Source: Parvibaculum sp040216885 (lineage in GTDB: Bacteria > Pseudomonadota > Alphaproteobacteria > Parvibaculales > Parvibaculaceae). From it: a DNA stretch of 64,000 nucleotides. The notes beneath the pieces were generated by a model. The model was not told the DNA's origin. It ran no database searches and saw nothing but the letters and a program-made list of their open reading frames with translations. A program made the position numbers and the translations under genes. Shown in pieces: positions 43,584 to 51,248 of the stretch. The stretch's first letter is position 1; every line of letters begins with the position of its first letter. The stretch is from assembly GCA_040216885.1 (NCBI GenBank), contig JAVJOG010000008.1, positions 124,001 to 188,000 on the forward strand, written 5' to 3'.

Positions 43584-44378
43584 ATGAAAACCGGCGCTGT
43601 GCTGCGATTTCTCGCGCTGTCGCTTGCAATGTCGATGCCGTCAGCCGCACGGGCCGACGACGTGCCGGCGATTGCGGCCGCGTCGGACCTGCAGTTCGCG
43701 CTGACGGAAGTGGCGGCATCGTTCAAGACGGCGACCGGCCGGGAGGTCAGGCTCGCCTTCGGGTCGTCGGGCAACTTCTTTCGCCAGATCCGGCAAGGCG
43801 CACCCTTCCAGATGTTCCTGTCGGCGGATGAGGAATTCGTGCAGGGGCTCGCCGATGCCGGGGTGACGGCAGACGAAGGGACCGAAGGGGCGCTCTACGC
43901 GGTGGGGCGCATCGTGCTGATCTTGCCGCATGGATCGCCGCTCGCGGCCGACGGGACGCTCGGCGATCTTGCCGCCGCGCTGGAAGACGGACGATTGAAG
44001 AAATTCGCCATCGCCAATCCCGAACACGCGCCGTACGGGCAGCGCGCCGAGGAAACGCTGCGGCATGCCGGATTGTGGGACGCCATCAAAGGCAAGCTCG
44101 TTTATGGCGAGAACGTCTCGCAAGCGGCGCAGTTCGCGCTGTCGGGCAATACGGAAGGCGGCCTCGTTGCGTGGTCGCTGGCGCTGGCGCCGGAAGTGGC
44201 GGCGCGCGGAACCCACGCGATCATTCCCGAAACGATGCACAAGCCGCTGCGCCAACGCATGATGCTGCTTAACGGTGCAGGCGAGACGGCACGGCTTTTC
44301 CACAGCTACATGCAGGAAGAGGAAGCCCGCGCGATCATGCGGCGCTATGGCTTCGTGCTTCCCGGCGAAACGATGTGA
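43584..44378 (+). CDS. ModA-like ABC transporter substrate-binding protein
   Basis: Periplasmic binding protein of 264 residues with a signal peptide (LALSLAMSMPSAARA) and the ModA-type start AIAAASDLQFALTEVAASFK, then FGSSGNFFRQIRQGAPFQMF. GGAGA precedes the ATG. ModA proteins bind molybdate or tungstate; related ones bind other oxyanions. No ModE or molybdopterin gene is near. The IclR-type dyad upstream suggests control by a metabolite, which leaves the ligand uncertain. Confidence 0.85.
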   Translation: MKTGAVLRFLALSLAMSMPSAARADDVPAIAAASDLQFALTEVAASFKTATGREVRLAFGSSGNFFRQIRQGAPFQMFLSADEEFVQGLADAGVTADEGTEGALYAVGRIVLILPHGSPLAADGTLGDLAAALEDGRLKKFAIANPEHAPYGQRAEETLRHAGLWDAIKGKLVYGENVSQAAQFALSGNTEGGLVAWSLALAPEVAARGTHAIIPETMHKPLRQRMMLLNGAGETARLFHSYMQEEEARAIMRRYGFVLPGETM

Positions 44379-44385
44379 GCGGCTC

Positions 44386-45054
44386 ATGGACTGGGAAGCA
44401 TTCTGGCTGACGATCAGGCTCGGCGGGCTGACGGTGCTGCTGCTGATCCCCGCCGCCATTCTCACCGGACGCTGGCTGGCGGCGACACGGATGCGCGGCC
44501 GCGCCATTGTGGAAGCCGGGCTGGCGCTACCGCTGGTCTTGCCGCCAACCGTTGTCGGCTTCTATCTGATGACCGCCTTCGGGTCGGGGGCCTGGTTCGG
44601 GCAGATGTTCGAGCGGCTGTTCGGGCAGACGCTGGTCTTCACCTTCGAGGGGCTGCTGCTTGCGTCGCTGATCGTCAACATTCCCTTCGCCGTGCAACCG
44701 ATCCAGCGCGCCTTCGAGGCGGTGGGACCGGAACTGCGCGAGGCGGCGGCAAGCTGCGGGTTGTCGCGCTGGCGGACGCTATGGCGGATCGAGCTGCCGC
44801 TGGCCTGGCCCGGCATCCTGACCGGCACGGTGCTGACCTTCGCGCATACGCTGGGCGAGTTTGGCGTGGTGCTGATGGTGGGCGGCAGCATTCCCGGCGA
44901 GACGCGGACCATCGCCATTGCGATCTACGACCGGGTGCAGGCCTTCGACGAGGCGGCGGCGGGGCAGATGGCGGCGGTGCTGCTGCTCGTTTCGCTCGCC
45001 ACCATCGCCGCGAGCTACCTGCTGACGCAACGCATCGGGCGGCGCTATGGATAA
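44386..45054 (+). CDS. ModB-like ABC transporter permease
   Basis: Inner-membrane permease of 222 residues with about five helices, starting MDWEAFWLTIRLGGLTVLLL. The EAA loop is REAAASCGLSRWRTLWRIEL, followed by FAHTLGEFGVVLMVGGSIPG, typical of ModB. It begins 7 bases after the binding-protein stop and overlaps the ATPase gene by 8 bases. Confidence 0.92.
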   Translation: MDWEAFWLTIRLGGLTVLLLIPAAILTGRWLAATRMRGRAIVEAGLALPLVLPPTVVGFYLMTAFGSGAWFGQMFERLFGQTLVFTFEGLLLASLIVNIPFAVQPIQRAFEAVGPELREAAASCGLSRWRTLWRIELPLAWPGILTGTVLTFAHTLGEFGVVLMVGGSIPGETRTIAIAIYDRVQAFDEAAAGQMAAVLLLVSLATIAASYLLTQRIGRRYG

Positions 45055-45775
45055 GGGCCTCACCGTCCGGCTGCGGCAGGATGCGCCGATCCCGCTCGAT
45101 GTCGCCTTCTCGGTCGCGCCCGGCGAAGCGATGGCGCTGGTCGGCCCATCGGGCAGCGGCAAGACGACGACACTGCGCGCGATTGCAGGCCTCTACCATG
45201 CGGCCGAGGGACGGATCGCCTGCAACGGCGCGACATGGTTCGACAGCGTGGCCGGCCTTCACCTGCCGGCGCGGCAGCGGCGGGCAGGGCTCGTGTTCCA
45301 GTCCTATGCGCTCTTTCCGCATCTGACGGCGCTTGCCAATGTGATGGAAGCGCTCGGCGACACGCCGCGCGAGACGCGGCGCGCGGCGGCGACGGCGCTG
45401 CTGGCGCGGGTGCATCTCGACGGGCTCGAAGACCGGCGCCCGGCACAGCTTTCGGGCGGCGAACAACAACGTGTCGCCGTGGCGCGGGCGCTGGCGCGGC
45501 GGCCCGACGTGCTGCTGCTCGACGAACCTTTCTCCGCCGTCGACCGGGTGACGCGGCGCAAACTCAGGCGCGAACTTGCCGAGTTGCGCCGCGACCTGCC
45601 GATGCCCGTGGTGCTGGTGACGCACGATCTCGACGATGTGACACGGCTCGCCGACCGCATCTGCGTGATGCACAAGGGCTGCATCCTGCAATCGGGGAGC
45701 GTCAGCGACGTGATGGCGCGGCCGGCCAGCGCCGAGATTGCCGAATTGCTCGACCTCGCAACGGACGATGCCTGA
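45047..45775 (+). CDS. ModC-like ABC transporter ATPase lacking the TOBE domain
   Basis: ATPase of 242 residues. Walker A GPSGSGKT is at 33-40, signature LSGGEQ at 135-140 and Walker B LLLDEP at 156-161, followed by VTHDLDDVTRLADRICVMHK. It ends just after the nucleotide-binding domain, about 110 residues short of typical ModC, so the molybdate-binding TOBE domain is absent. Third gene of the importer operon. Confidence 0.92.
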   Translation: MDKGLTVRLRQDAPIPLDVAFSVAPGEAMALVGPSGSGKTTTLRAIAGLYHAAEGRIACNGATWFDSVAGLHLPARQRRAGLVFQSYALFPHLTALANVMEALGDTPRETRRAAATALLARVHLDGLEDRRPAQLSGGEQQRVAVARALARRPDVLLLDEPFSAVDRVTRRKLRRELAELRRDLPMPVVLVTHDLDDVTRLADRICVMHKGCILQSGSVSDVMARPASAEIAELLDLATDDA

Positions 45776-45785
45776 GCATTTGGCG

Positions 45786-45802
45786 ATTCCGTAAGACGGA
45801 AT
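45786..45802. promoter_or_regulatory. IclR-type operator before the iclR gene
   Basis: ATTCCG-TAAGA-CGGAAT, 6-bp arms with a 5-base spacer, 26 bases before the regulator start and followed by TA. It repeats the dyad at 43474 (TTCCGYRAGACGGAATTA in both). Suggests autoregulation. Confidence 0.65.
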
Positions 45803-45827
45803 TAGGCTCTGCGGCAGGAGGCGTCTC

Positions 45828-46601
45828 ATGCCGCAATCCGACACCGGCGGCGTCCAGCCGGTCATTCGCAGTCTGCATATCCTGGAGGCACTCAACGGCG
45901 CCGGGTCGTCGACGCTTGCGCACCTGCATGACGCGACCGGCTTGCCGAAGCCGACGCTGGTGCGGCTGCTCGACACGCTGATCGCCACCGGCCATGTGGC
46001 GCGGCTGCCGCGGCGCGGCGGCTATGCGCTGACCGAGCGGGTGCTGCGTTTGTCGGGCGGCTTTCGCCACGGCGACCGCGTGGTGGAGGCGGCGCGGCCT
46101 TTTCTGACGGCGCTGACGGCGGAACACAAATGGCCCATGGGGCTTGCGACGCTGGACCGGGACGCCATGCTGGTCAGGCTTTCGACGCGGCATGAAAGCC
46201 CCTTTGCGACCGATCCCGACTGGCTGAACCGGCGGCTCGCCATTCTCGTGTCGGCGCTGGGGCGGGCCTATATTTCGTTCTGTCCCGAGGAAGAGCGCCG
46301 GGTGCTGATGGTGCTGCTGCGCAGTTCGAAATCGAAGATGAATGCGGCGGCGCGGGACGAGAAATATGTGGATGCAATGATCGACGGCATCCGCCGGCGC
46401 GGCTATGCGACGACGGCGCCGATGCGCGGCGACCCCGCGATGGGGCTCGCCGTGCCGGTGATGCAGGGCGACAAGGTCGCGGCAAGCATAAACATGCGCT
46501 ATATCGGCTCGACCATGAACGAGGCGGAAGCCGCGCGGCGCTACCTCGCGCCGATGCAAGCGGCAGCAGCGGCGATTGCGGCAGGTCTCAAAGGCGAGTG
46601 A
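45828..46601 (+). CDS. IclR family transcriptional regulator
   Basis: Protein of 257 residues: N-terminal winged helix (IRSLHILEALNGAGSSTLAH, GLPKPTLVRLLDTLIATGHV) and a C-terminal GAF-like ligand domain (RGYATTAPMRGDPAMGLAVP). Located 52 bases after the ModC-like gene, same strand, so it may be read through or have its own promoter at the dyad. It probably controls the modABC-like genes and the divergent tauD operon in response to a small organic ligand. Confidence 0.9.
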   Translation: MPQSDTGGVQPVIRSLHILEALNGAGSSTLAHLHDATGLPKPTLVRLLDTLIATGHVARLPRRGGYALTERVLRLSGGFRHGDRVVEAARPFLTALTAEHKWPMGLATLDRDAMLVRLSTRHESPFATDPDWLNRRLAILVSALGRAYISFCPEEERRVLMVLLRSSKSKMNAAARDEKYVDAMIDGIRRRGYATTAPMRGDPAMGLAVPVMQGDKVAASINMRYIGSTMNEAEAARRYLAPMQAAAAAIAAGLKGE

Positions 46602-46617
46602 ACGCCCTTGCCGCCTG

Positions 46618-46908
46618 TCACGCCGCCTTCCTGATCTTCATATCGACATGCAGGCCGGCCGCCGCGACCATGTTGACCAGCGTGTCGAGGCTGAACAAGT
46701 CGATCTTCCCGCGTGTGAGATCTGAAATGCGCGGCTGCGTGACACCAAACACCGACGCGGCATCCTTCTGCGTGAGCTTTGCGCGTTTCATATGCCTGAC
46801 GAGTTCCACCATCAGCGAGGCCCGGAGTTTCATGTTTTCGCGTTCGGCGGGCGCGTCCTCAATGGCATCGAAAACATTCGCGTAAGCCCGATCCCTGGTC
46901 TTCGTCAT
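46618..46908 (-). CDS. XRE-family antitoxin
   Basis: Protein of 96 residues with a helix-turn-helix (LTQKDAASVFGVTQPRISDL, then TRGKIDLFSLDTLVNMVAAA) of the HTH_37 type found in antitoxins that partner RelE/gp49-like toxins. Its start overlaps the toxin stop by 4 bases (toxin first, antitoxin second, as in HigBA). It should neutralise the toxin and repress the operon through the dyad at 47247. Confidence 0.9.
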   Translation of the reverse strand: MTKTRDRAYANVFDAIEDAPAERENMKLRASLMVELVRHMKRAKLTQKDAASVFGVTQPRISDLTRGKIDLFSLDTLVNMVAAAGLHVDMKIRKAA

Positions 46909-47195
46909 TTTTCAAGCTCCCTTAGCAACTCCGCATAGCGTTGGGTCGCCAGTTCAAGGTCGTTACGGCCTGTCTTCTGCGTCTTCTTGCGAAAGCAATG
47001 AAGCACATAAATCGCGCTTTCAAGTTTCGCTATGTAGATCACCCGAAACGCTTCCTTGTCGCCTCGAACGCGAATTTCACGCACGCCCTTGCCAATCGCG
47101 TTCATCGGCTTCCAGTCTGGCGGTTCTTCGCCGGACTGTACGAGGAAGAGCGCCAACCCCGCTCGCTTGCGCGCCACCGCCGGAAATGCGCTCAA
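46905..47195 (-). CDS. RelE/HigB (gp49-like) toxin, N-terminus probably frameshifted
   Basis: Frame of 96 codons from a TTG at 47195. The body (FPAVARKRAGLALFLVQSGE, AFRVIYIAKLESAIYVLHCF, RKKTQKTGRNDLELATQRYA) is a gp49-like RelE-type mRNA interferase. Homologous sequence continues upstream in frame as KALKFRGTSLEDL up to a stop. An ATG at 47239 starts MSEKP in the adjacent frame and hits a stop after five codons. One lost C in the run at 47225-47227 explains this: the original start was probably MSEKPLKFRGTSLEDLSAFP. Activity is doubtful unless the TTG is used. Confidence 0.75.
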   Translation of the reverse strand: MSAFPAVARKRAGLALFLVQSGEEPPDWKPMNAIGKGVREIRVRGDKEAFRVIYIAKLESAIYVLHCFRKKTQKTGRNDLELATQRYAELLRELEK

Positions 47196-47246
47196 ATCCT
47201 CAAGCGAAGTGCCCCGAAATTTCAGGGCTTTTCACTCATTGCGATG

Positions 47247-47266
47247 ATATACAATATTTTGTATAT
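47247..47266. promoter_or_regulatory. Toxin-antitoxin operator dyad
   Basis: ATATACAA-TATT-TTGTATAT, a perfect 8-bp inverted repeat, 8 bases before the presumed original toxin ATG (47239, minus strand). The AT-rich core can include the minus-10 element. The likely autoregulatory site of the XRE antitoxin. Confidence 0.7.
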
Positions 47267-47297
47267 ATACGCAAGGGCCGGACTTTCTGTTTTCGGA

Positions 47298-49268
47298 CTA
47301 TTTCCGGGCGATTATAACCGCGACTTTCCGCGAGCCGACGGCATGGACCTTGAGGCTCTGGTTTTCGTCGTCGCGCGTCGCGGTGCCGCCTTCGACTTCC
47401 ACCTCGTAGCCGTTCGGATATTGCAGGCGCGGCACGAAGATTTCGGTGTCGCCGTCGCCTTCGGCCTCATAGACGAAACGGAAGGCGCCGGTTTCGCGCT
47501 TGAACTTCATTTTCAGCGGACGGCCGGCAATCGTGCGCGCATAGGGGCGCACGAAACCCTTCAACGCCCGGCCGCCGCTGTTGATGTCGGAGGGATCGAT
47601 GCGCTGGTCGATGCTGTAGATCGAGAGGTCTTCCTGGTTCCAGCCGTCGCCCACCGCCTGGTCGTTGCGGTTCGAGGCTGTGTAGTTCCAATGCGTCGAA
47701 TGCATCAGCAACTGGTCGAGGGCGTTGTACATCAGGTCGAGCGCGATGATGTGTTTCTCCCAGGGCCCGTCCGTGCGGTCGCCCGCGTTCCAGGCCTTGT
47801 AGGCGGCCGCATCGTCGAGATCGAAGGGTATCCCGAATTCGCCGAGCAGCGCCGGCGCACCGGCGCCGCGGTTCAGCGTCTTCGAGGCGTCCTTGATGCG
47901 GCCGAGCTGCCGCGTGTAGGAGGCTTCGATGGCATCGGCGCCTTCGGTCGTGCGGCCGGTATAGGGATTGATCTTGACCGGGAAGTCGAAGCGCTTGGTC
48001 GACAGCGTCACGATGTCGTACCAGTGGCTCGCATTGACCGTGCGTTCCGGCGTGTCGGCCGGGAAGCCATGCGCAAAGCCCGCGCCCGGATCGAGCTCGG
48101 CGAAGAGCAGCCAGTCGTTGTTGATGGCGCGGACGCGCTTTGCGACCTTCGCAAAGAACGGCCCCATGAAATCGGCGTCCATGTTCCATTTGCGGCCGTT
48201 GCGGGCGACGAAGAAATCCTCGTCCAGCGCGACGATCTCGCCGCCGTCGAGCCGGTAGACGCCGGCGCGTTCGAAGGGACATTGCCGCCCCTCGCGCCAG
48301 ATCGAGATGCCGTCGGCATTGACCAGCACGTCGCGCTTTTTCACGACGGCGCGCGCGTCCCAGTCGATCTGCATTTCGGGGAGTTCACGGGCGAGGCCTT
48401 GCGCTGCGGCGAAACCGTCCAATGGCGACCAGGCAAGGCCCGGCCGGGCGGGTATCGGGTTTTTCTCGCTCGGGCCGACATGGCGATAGCTCAGCGGCAG
48501 GCCGACATAGCCCGAGCCCGGCTCGTTGAGCGAGTCGAAGCCGATGACATTGGGCAGGTCCCTCACACGATGCGCGACCGCTTCCATCGCGCCCAGATAA
48601 TGCTCCTGCAGATAGGTCTGCGCCGAACGGCCCTCGATCAGAAAATCCGGGCAGAAAGCATCGCCGGCGAAGAACAGCGTCCACATGATCGCGTTGGCCG
48701 GATATTTGTAGTTCTGCGACCAGGTCATGGTCGGATAGGTGTCTTCCTGCCGCCCGCCGCGCGCAAAATCGTACTTGTATTGCATCACATGCGCGGCGCC
48801 GGCGGCGTGGAACTTCGTGAAATCGAGACCAACCGCATCGAAGAGCCAGCCCGGCGCGCCGTCGCCGCCGGTCATGCGGCTCCAGACATCCTGATGGAAG
48901 TCGACGAAGACATACATGCCGTAGTCGTCGGCCATGCGGCAGAGCGTGGCGAAATAGTCGAGATATTCCTCGTCATATTGCCCCGGCCCCGCATGCTCGA
49001 CCGCTTCCCATGTCGTCAGCAGGCGCAGGCAGTTGAAGCCCCAGGCCTTGAGCCGTCCGAAATGCTCATCGGCTTCGGCCAGCGGAAAAGGCCGGCCGAC
49101 GAAGGAGACCGTCCGGTGATCGGAAAAATCGGTCGGGATGTTGGTGTGCCCGTTCGGCGTGTAGGGCACCTTGCAGTCGCCGCCCAGATTGACGCCGCGC
49201 AAGAGACGCCTGCGGCCGTCGGTCCCCTGAAACCACTCACCCTCGATCCCGAGCCTCGGCAACGCCAT
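47298..49268 (-). CDS. GH5 family glycosidase, endoglycoceramidase-like
   Basis: Protein of 656 residues starting MALPRLGIEGEWFQGTDGRR, with GGGAGGACAG before the ATG at 49268. TIM-barrel GH5 with the acid/base Glu249 (DSLNEPGSG) and nucleophile Glu477 (LLGEFGIPFD). A beta-sandwich C-terminal domain follows (MKFKRETGAFRFVYEAEGDG). The long insertion pattern resembles endoglycoceramidase or steryl-glucosidase-like GH5 enzymes, which act on glycolipids. No signal peptide, so it acts in the cytoplasm or leaves by another route. Substrate not proven. Confidence 0.85.
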   Translation of the reverse strand: MALPRLGIEGEWFQGTDGRRRLLRGVNLGGDCKVPYTPNGHTNIPTDFSDHRTVSFVGRPFPLAEADEHFGRLKAWGFNCLRLLTTWEAVEHAGPGQYDEEYLDYFATLCRMADDYGMYVFVDFHQDVWSRMTGGDGAPGWLFDAVGLDFTKFHAAGAAHVMQYKYDFARGGRQEDTYPTMTWSQNYKYPANAIMWTLFFAGDAFCPDFLIEGRSAQTYLQEHYLGAMEAVAHRVRDLPNVIGFDSLNEPGSGYVGLPLSYRHVGPSEKNPIPARPGLAWSPLDGFAAAQGLARELPEMQIDWDARAVVKKRDVLVNADGISIWREGRQCPFERAGVYRLDGGEIVALDEDFFVARNGRKWNMDADFMGPFFAKVAKRVRAINNDWLLFAELDPGAGFAHGFPADTPERTVNASHWYDIVTLSTKRFDFPVKINPYTGRTTEGADAIEASYTRQLGRIKDASKTLNRGAGAPALLGEFGIPFDLDDAAAYKAWNAGDRTDGPWEKHIIALDLMYNALDQLLMHSTHWNYTASNRNDQAVGDGWNQEDLSIYSIDQRIDPSDINSGGRALKGFVRPYARTIAGRPLKMKFKRETGAFRFVYEAEGDGDTEIFVPRLQYPNGYEVEVEGGTATRDDENQSLKVHAVGSRKVAVIIARK

Positions 49269-49341
49269 TCTGTCCTCCCGGCCTTCTTGTTGAAGGCGAG
49301 GATAGCGGGCACCATCGGCACACACAAACCGGAGCCGGAAG

Positions 49342-50403
49342 ATGAGTGCGACCCTGACTGCCGAGAAGCTGCCGCCCCTGCCCGCCCAGCCCGTCGGAGT
49401 GCCGTGGCCAACGGATGAGTGGCCGCTCGGCGACTTGCCGCCGAATATGGACAAGGCGCGGTTCGCCCGGCTGATGGGTCATGCCTTCGCCGCGACGCCG
49501 CCCGCCGATCTCGGCGAGACCTTCGGTGTCGTCATCGTCAAGGGCGGCAGACTCGTTCACGAGCAATATGCGGCGGATCACGGGCCGGACGTCACCTGCC
49601 CGTCCTGGTCGAAGGCGAAAAGCATCACCCATGCGCTGGCGGGCATTCTGGCCGGCGACGGCAAGCTCGATATTCACGGCGCAGCCGACGTGCCGGAGTG
49701 GCAGGGCGCGGGCGACCCGCGCCGCGCGATCACGCTCGACCTGTTGCTGCGGATGTCGAGCGGGCTCGCCTTCCGCGAGGATTACGTGCCGGAGCATCCG
49801 TCCGACGTCATCGAAATGCTGTGGGGCGCCGGCAAGGACGACACCGCGCAATTCGCCGCGTCGTTTCCGCTCGCGCACGAGCCGGGCGCCTACTGGTCCT
49901 ATGCGAGCGGCACGACCAACATCGTCAGCCGTTGCCTGGCGCGTGCGGCCGGCGCGCATGGGTCCGACTTCGAAGCCTTCATGCGTGCCCGCCTGTTCGA
50001 GCCGCTCGGCATGACATCGCCGGAGCCGAAATTCGATGCGGCCGGCACCTTCATCGGTTCGTCTTTTTGTTTCTGCACGCCGCGCGACTTCGCGCGGTTC
50101 GGCCTGCTCTATCTGCGCGATGGCGTGTGGGAGGGAAAGCGTCTGTTGCCGGAAGGCTGGGCCGATTATGCGCGCAGGCCCACTTGGCAGCAGGCCGATG
50201 CCGAAAATCCCTATGGCGCGCATTGGTGGCTCGGCATTGCCGGCGACGGCAGCTTTTCGGCCAATGGCTATGAGGGGCAGTACACGGTCTGCGTGCCCGA
50301 CCTCGACATGGTGGTGGTGCGCAACGGGAAGACGCCGCTCGAGCAGCGGGAAAATCCACGAGCATGGATCGCCGAGGTCGTCGATTGCTTCAGGGGCGCC
50401 TGA
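49342..50403 (+). CDS. Beta-lactamase-fold serine hydrolase (class C type)
   Basis: Protein of 353 residues with the SxxK pair Ser88-Lys91 (CPSWSKAKS) and a YAS motif (YWSYASGTTN) as the general-base site. GYEGQYTVCVPDLDMVVVRN is near the C-terminus. No signal peptide, so it is more likely a cytoplasmic esterase or amidase than a secreted beta-lactamase. Divergent from the GH5 gene (73-base gap). Its end overlaps a convergent pseudogene by 14 bases. Confidence 0.88.
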   Translation: MSATLTAEKLPPLPAQPVGVPWPTDEWPLGDLPPNMDKARFARLMGHAFAATPPADLGETFGVVIVKGGRLVHEQYAADHGPDVTCPSWSKAKSITHALAGILAGDGKLDIHGAADVPEWQGAGDPRRAITLDLLLRMSSGLAFREDYVPEHPSDVIEMLWGAGKDDTAQFAASFPLAHEPGAYWSYASGTTNIVSRCLARAAGAHGSDFEAFMRARLFEPLGMTSPEPKFDAAGTFIGSSFCFCTPRDFARFGLLYLRDGVWEGKRLLPEGWADYARRPTWQQADAENPYGAHWWLGIAGDGSFSANGYEGQYTVCVPDLDMVVVRNGKTPLEQRENPRAWIAEVVDCFRGA

Positions 50404-50782
50404 GACGCAGGCCCCGGATGCACAGCGCCACGGTGAGTGCGCCGGGGAGAATGACGCCGAGCCAGTCTGTCGCGGTGCCGCCCGGCGCCGCCGCGCAACC
50501 CGCCGCAATGTCGGCGAGATGTGCCAGCGCATGGCCGCCCATGAAGATGGCGGGCGCCAGCAGCAAGGGCGCCGTGAGGCGCGGCCAGACCGCGGAGGCC
50601 CGCGGCGCTTGCCAGATAAGCGGCTCCGACATCGCGGATCAGGTGGGCGTTGGCCGCGCCGGTCAGCGCAAGATCGGGATCGAGGCGAACCAGCCGATCG
50701 GATCGGCAACCATACGGCCGCCATTGAGCAGCGCGAAGAGGCCCAGAAGGGCGGCAAGGAGGCGGAAAACCGTTTGTTCCAT
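50390..50782 (-). pseudogene. Small membrane protein gene with two frameshifts
   Basis: From the ATG at 50782: MEQTVFRLLAALLGLFALLN ... GWFASIP ends at a stop in frame 1. The family sequence continues in frame 2 as LTGAANAHLIRDVGAAYLAS, then in frame 3 as RLTAPLLLAPAIFMGGHALA through LADIAAG to the stop at 50390. The pieces in order resemble a four-helix membrane family with the pattern TGxxNxHxIRDxGxAYL. Two frame changes mean no intact product unless they are sequencing errors. Confidence 0.75.
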
Positions 50783-50920
50783 GGCGGGAAGCCCAGGGCG
50801 CGCCCGGCGCGCGCGGCAGAGCCAATCCCCCGTCAAATATTGGAACCAAATGACGCCGCCGGTCGTGTAGACTGCCCGCCGGCAGGCGAAGGGGCCACGA
50901 CAACCAAAGGGTCACAGGCA

Positions 50921-51211
50921 TTGGGAAACATCGTCCGATTTCCCGGCGATCTCGTCACCGAGCATGACCGCCGGCGCCTGAAGGCCGCTGCGGAAAGCTC
51001 GCCTTTCGATCTCGAATTCCGCAAGAACGGGCAAGGCGTGATGGCGCCTTATCTGACGCGTTGCGGCCATATGCGCCCGAGTTTCCGGCTGCGCAAGACG
51101 CCGGACGGCTGGGAGGCGATTTCGCTCGGCGCCGAGGAGACCGGCATGGTCGCGGCGCAGGGCCGGAGCGCCGAGGAACTTTTCCGCGAGCTCGGCCCGC
51201 GCACCGAATGA
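50921..51211 (+). CDS. Conserved hypothetical protein (TTG start)
   Basis: Protein of about 96 residues. The most suitable start is TTG at 50921 (LGNIVRFPGDLVTEHDRRRL) with AAAGGG upstream; longer starts in this frame lie in the shadow of the preceding pseudogene. The rest (FRKNGQGVMAPYLTRCGHMR, PSFRLRKTPDGWEAISLGAE) is a compact alpha/beta protein that I do not recognise. It precedes a serine hydrolase gene by 37 bases. Confidence 0.6.
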   Translation: MGNIVRFPGDLVTEHDRRRLKAAAESSPFDLEFRKNGQGVMAPYLTRCGHMRPSFRLRKTPDGWEAISLGAEETGMVAAQGRSAEELFRELGPRTE

Positions 51212-51248
51212 ACACAACAACGAAAACAACACCACGAGGAAACGCGCG

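Noticed and set aside
46941..49418. Plus-strand open frame of 825 codons across the toxin and GH5 genes
   Set aside because: It is antisense to two genes with strong family motifs, and its composition (Arg/Val/Asp-rich, no domains) is that of a shadow frame.
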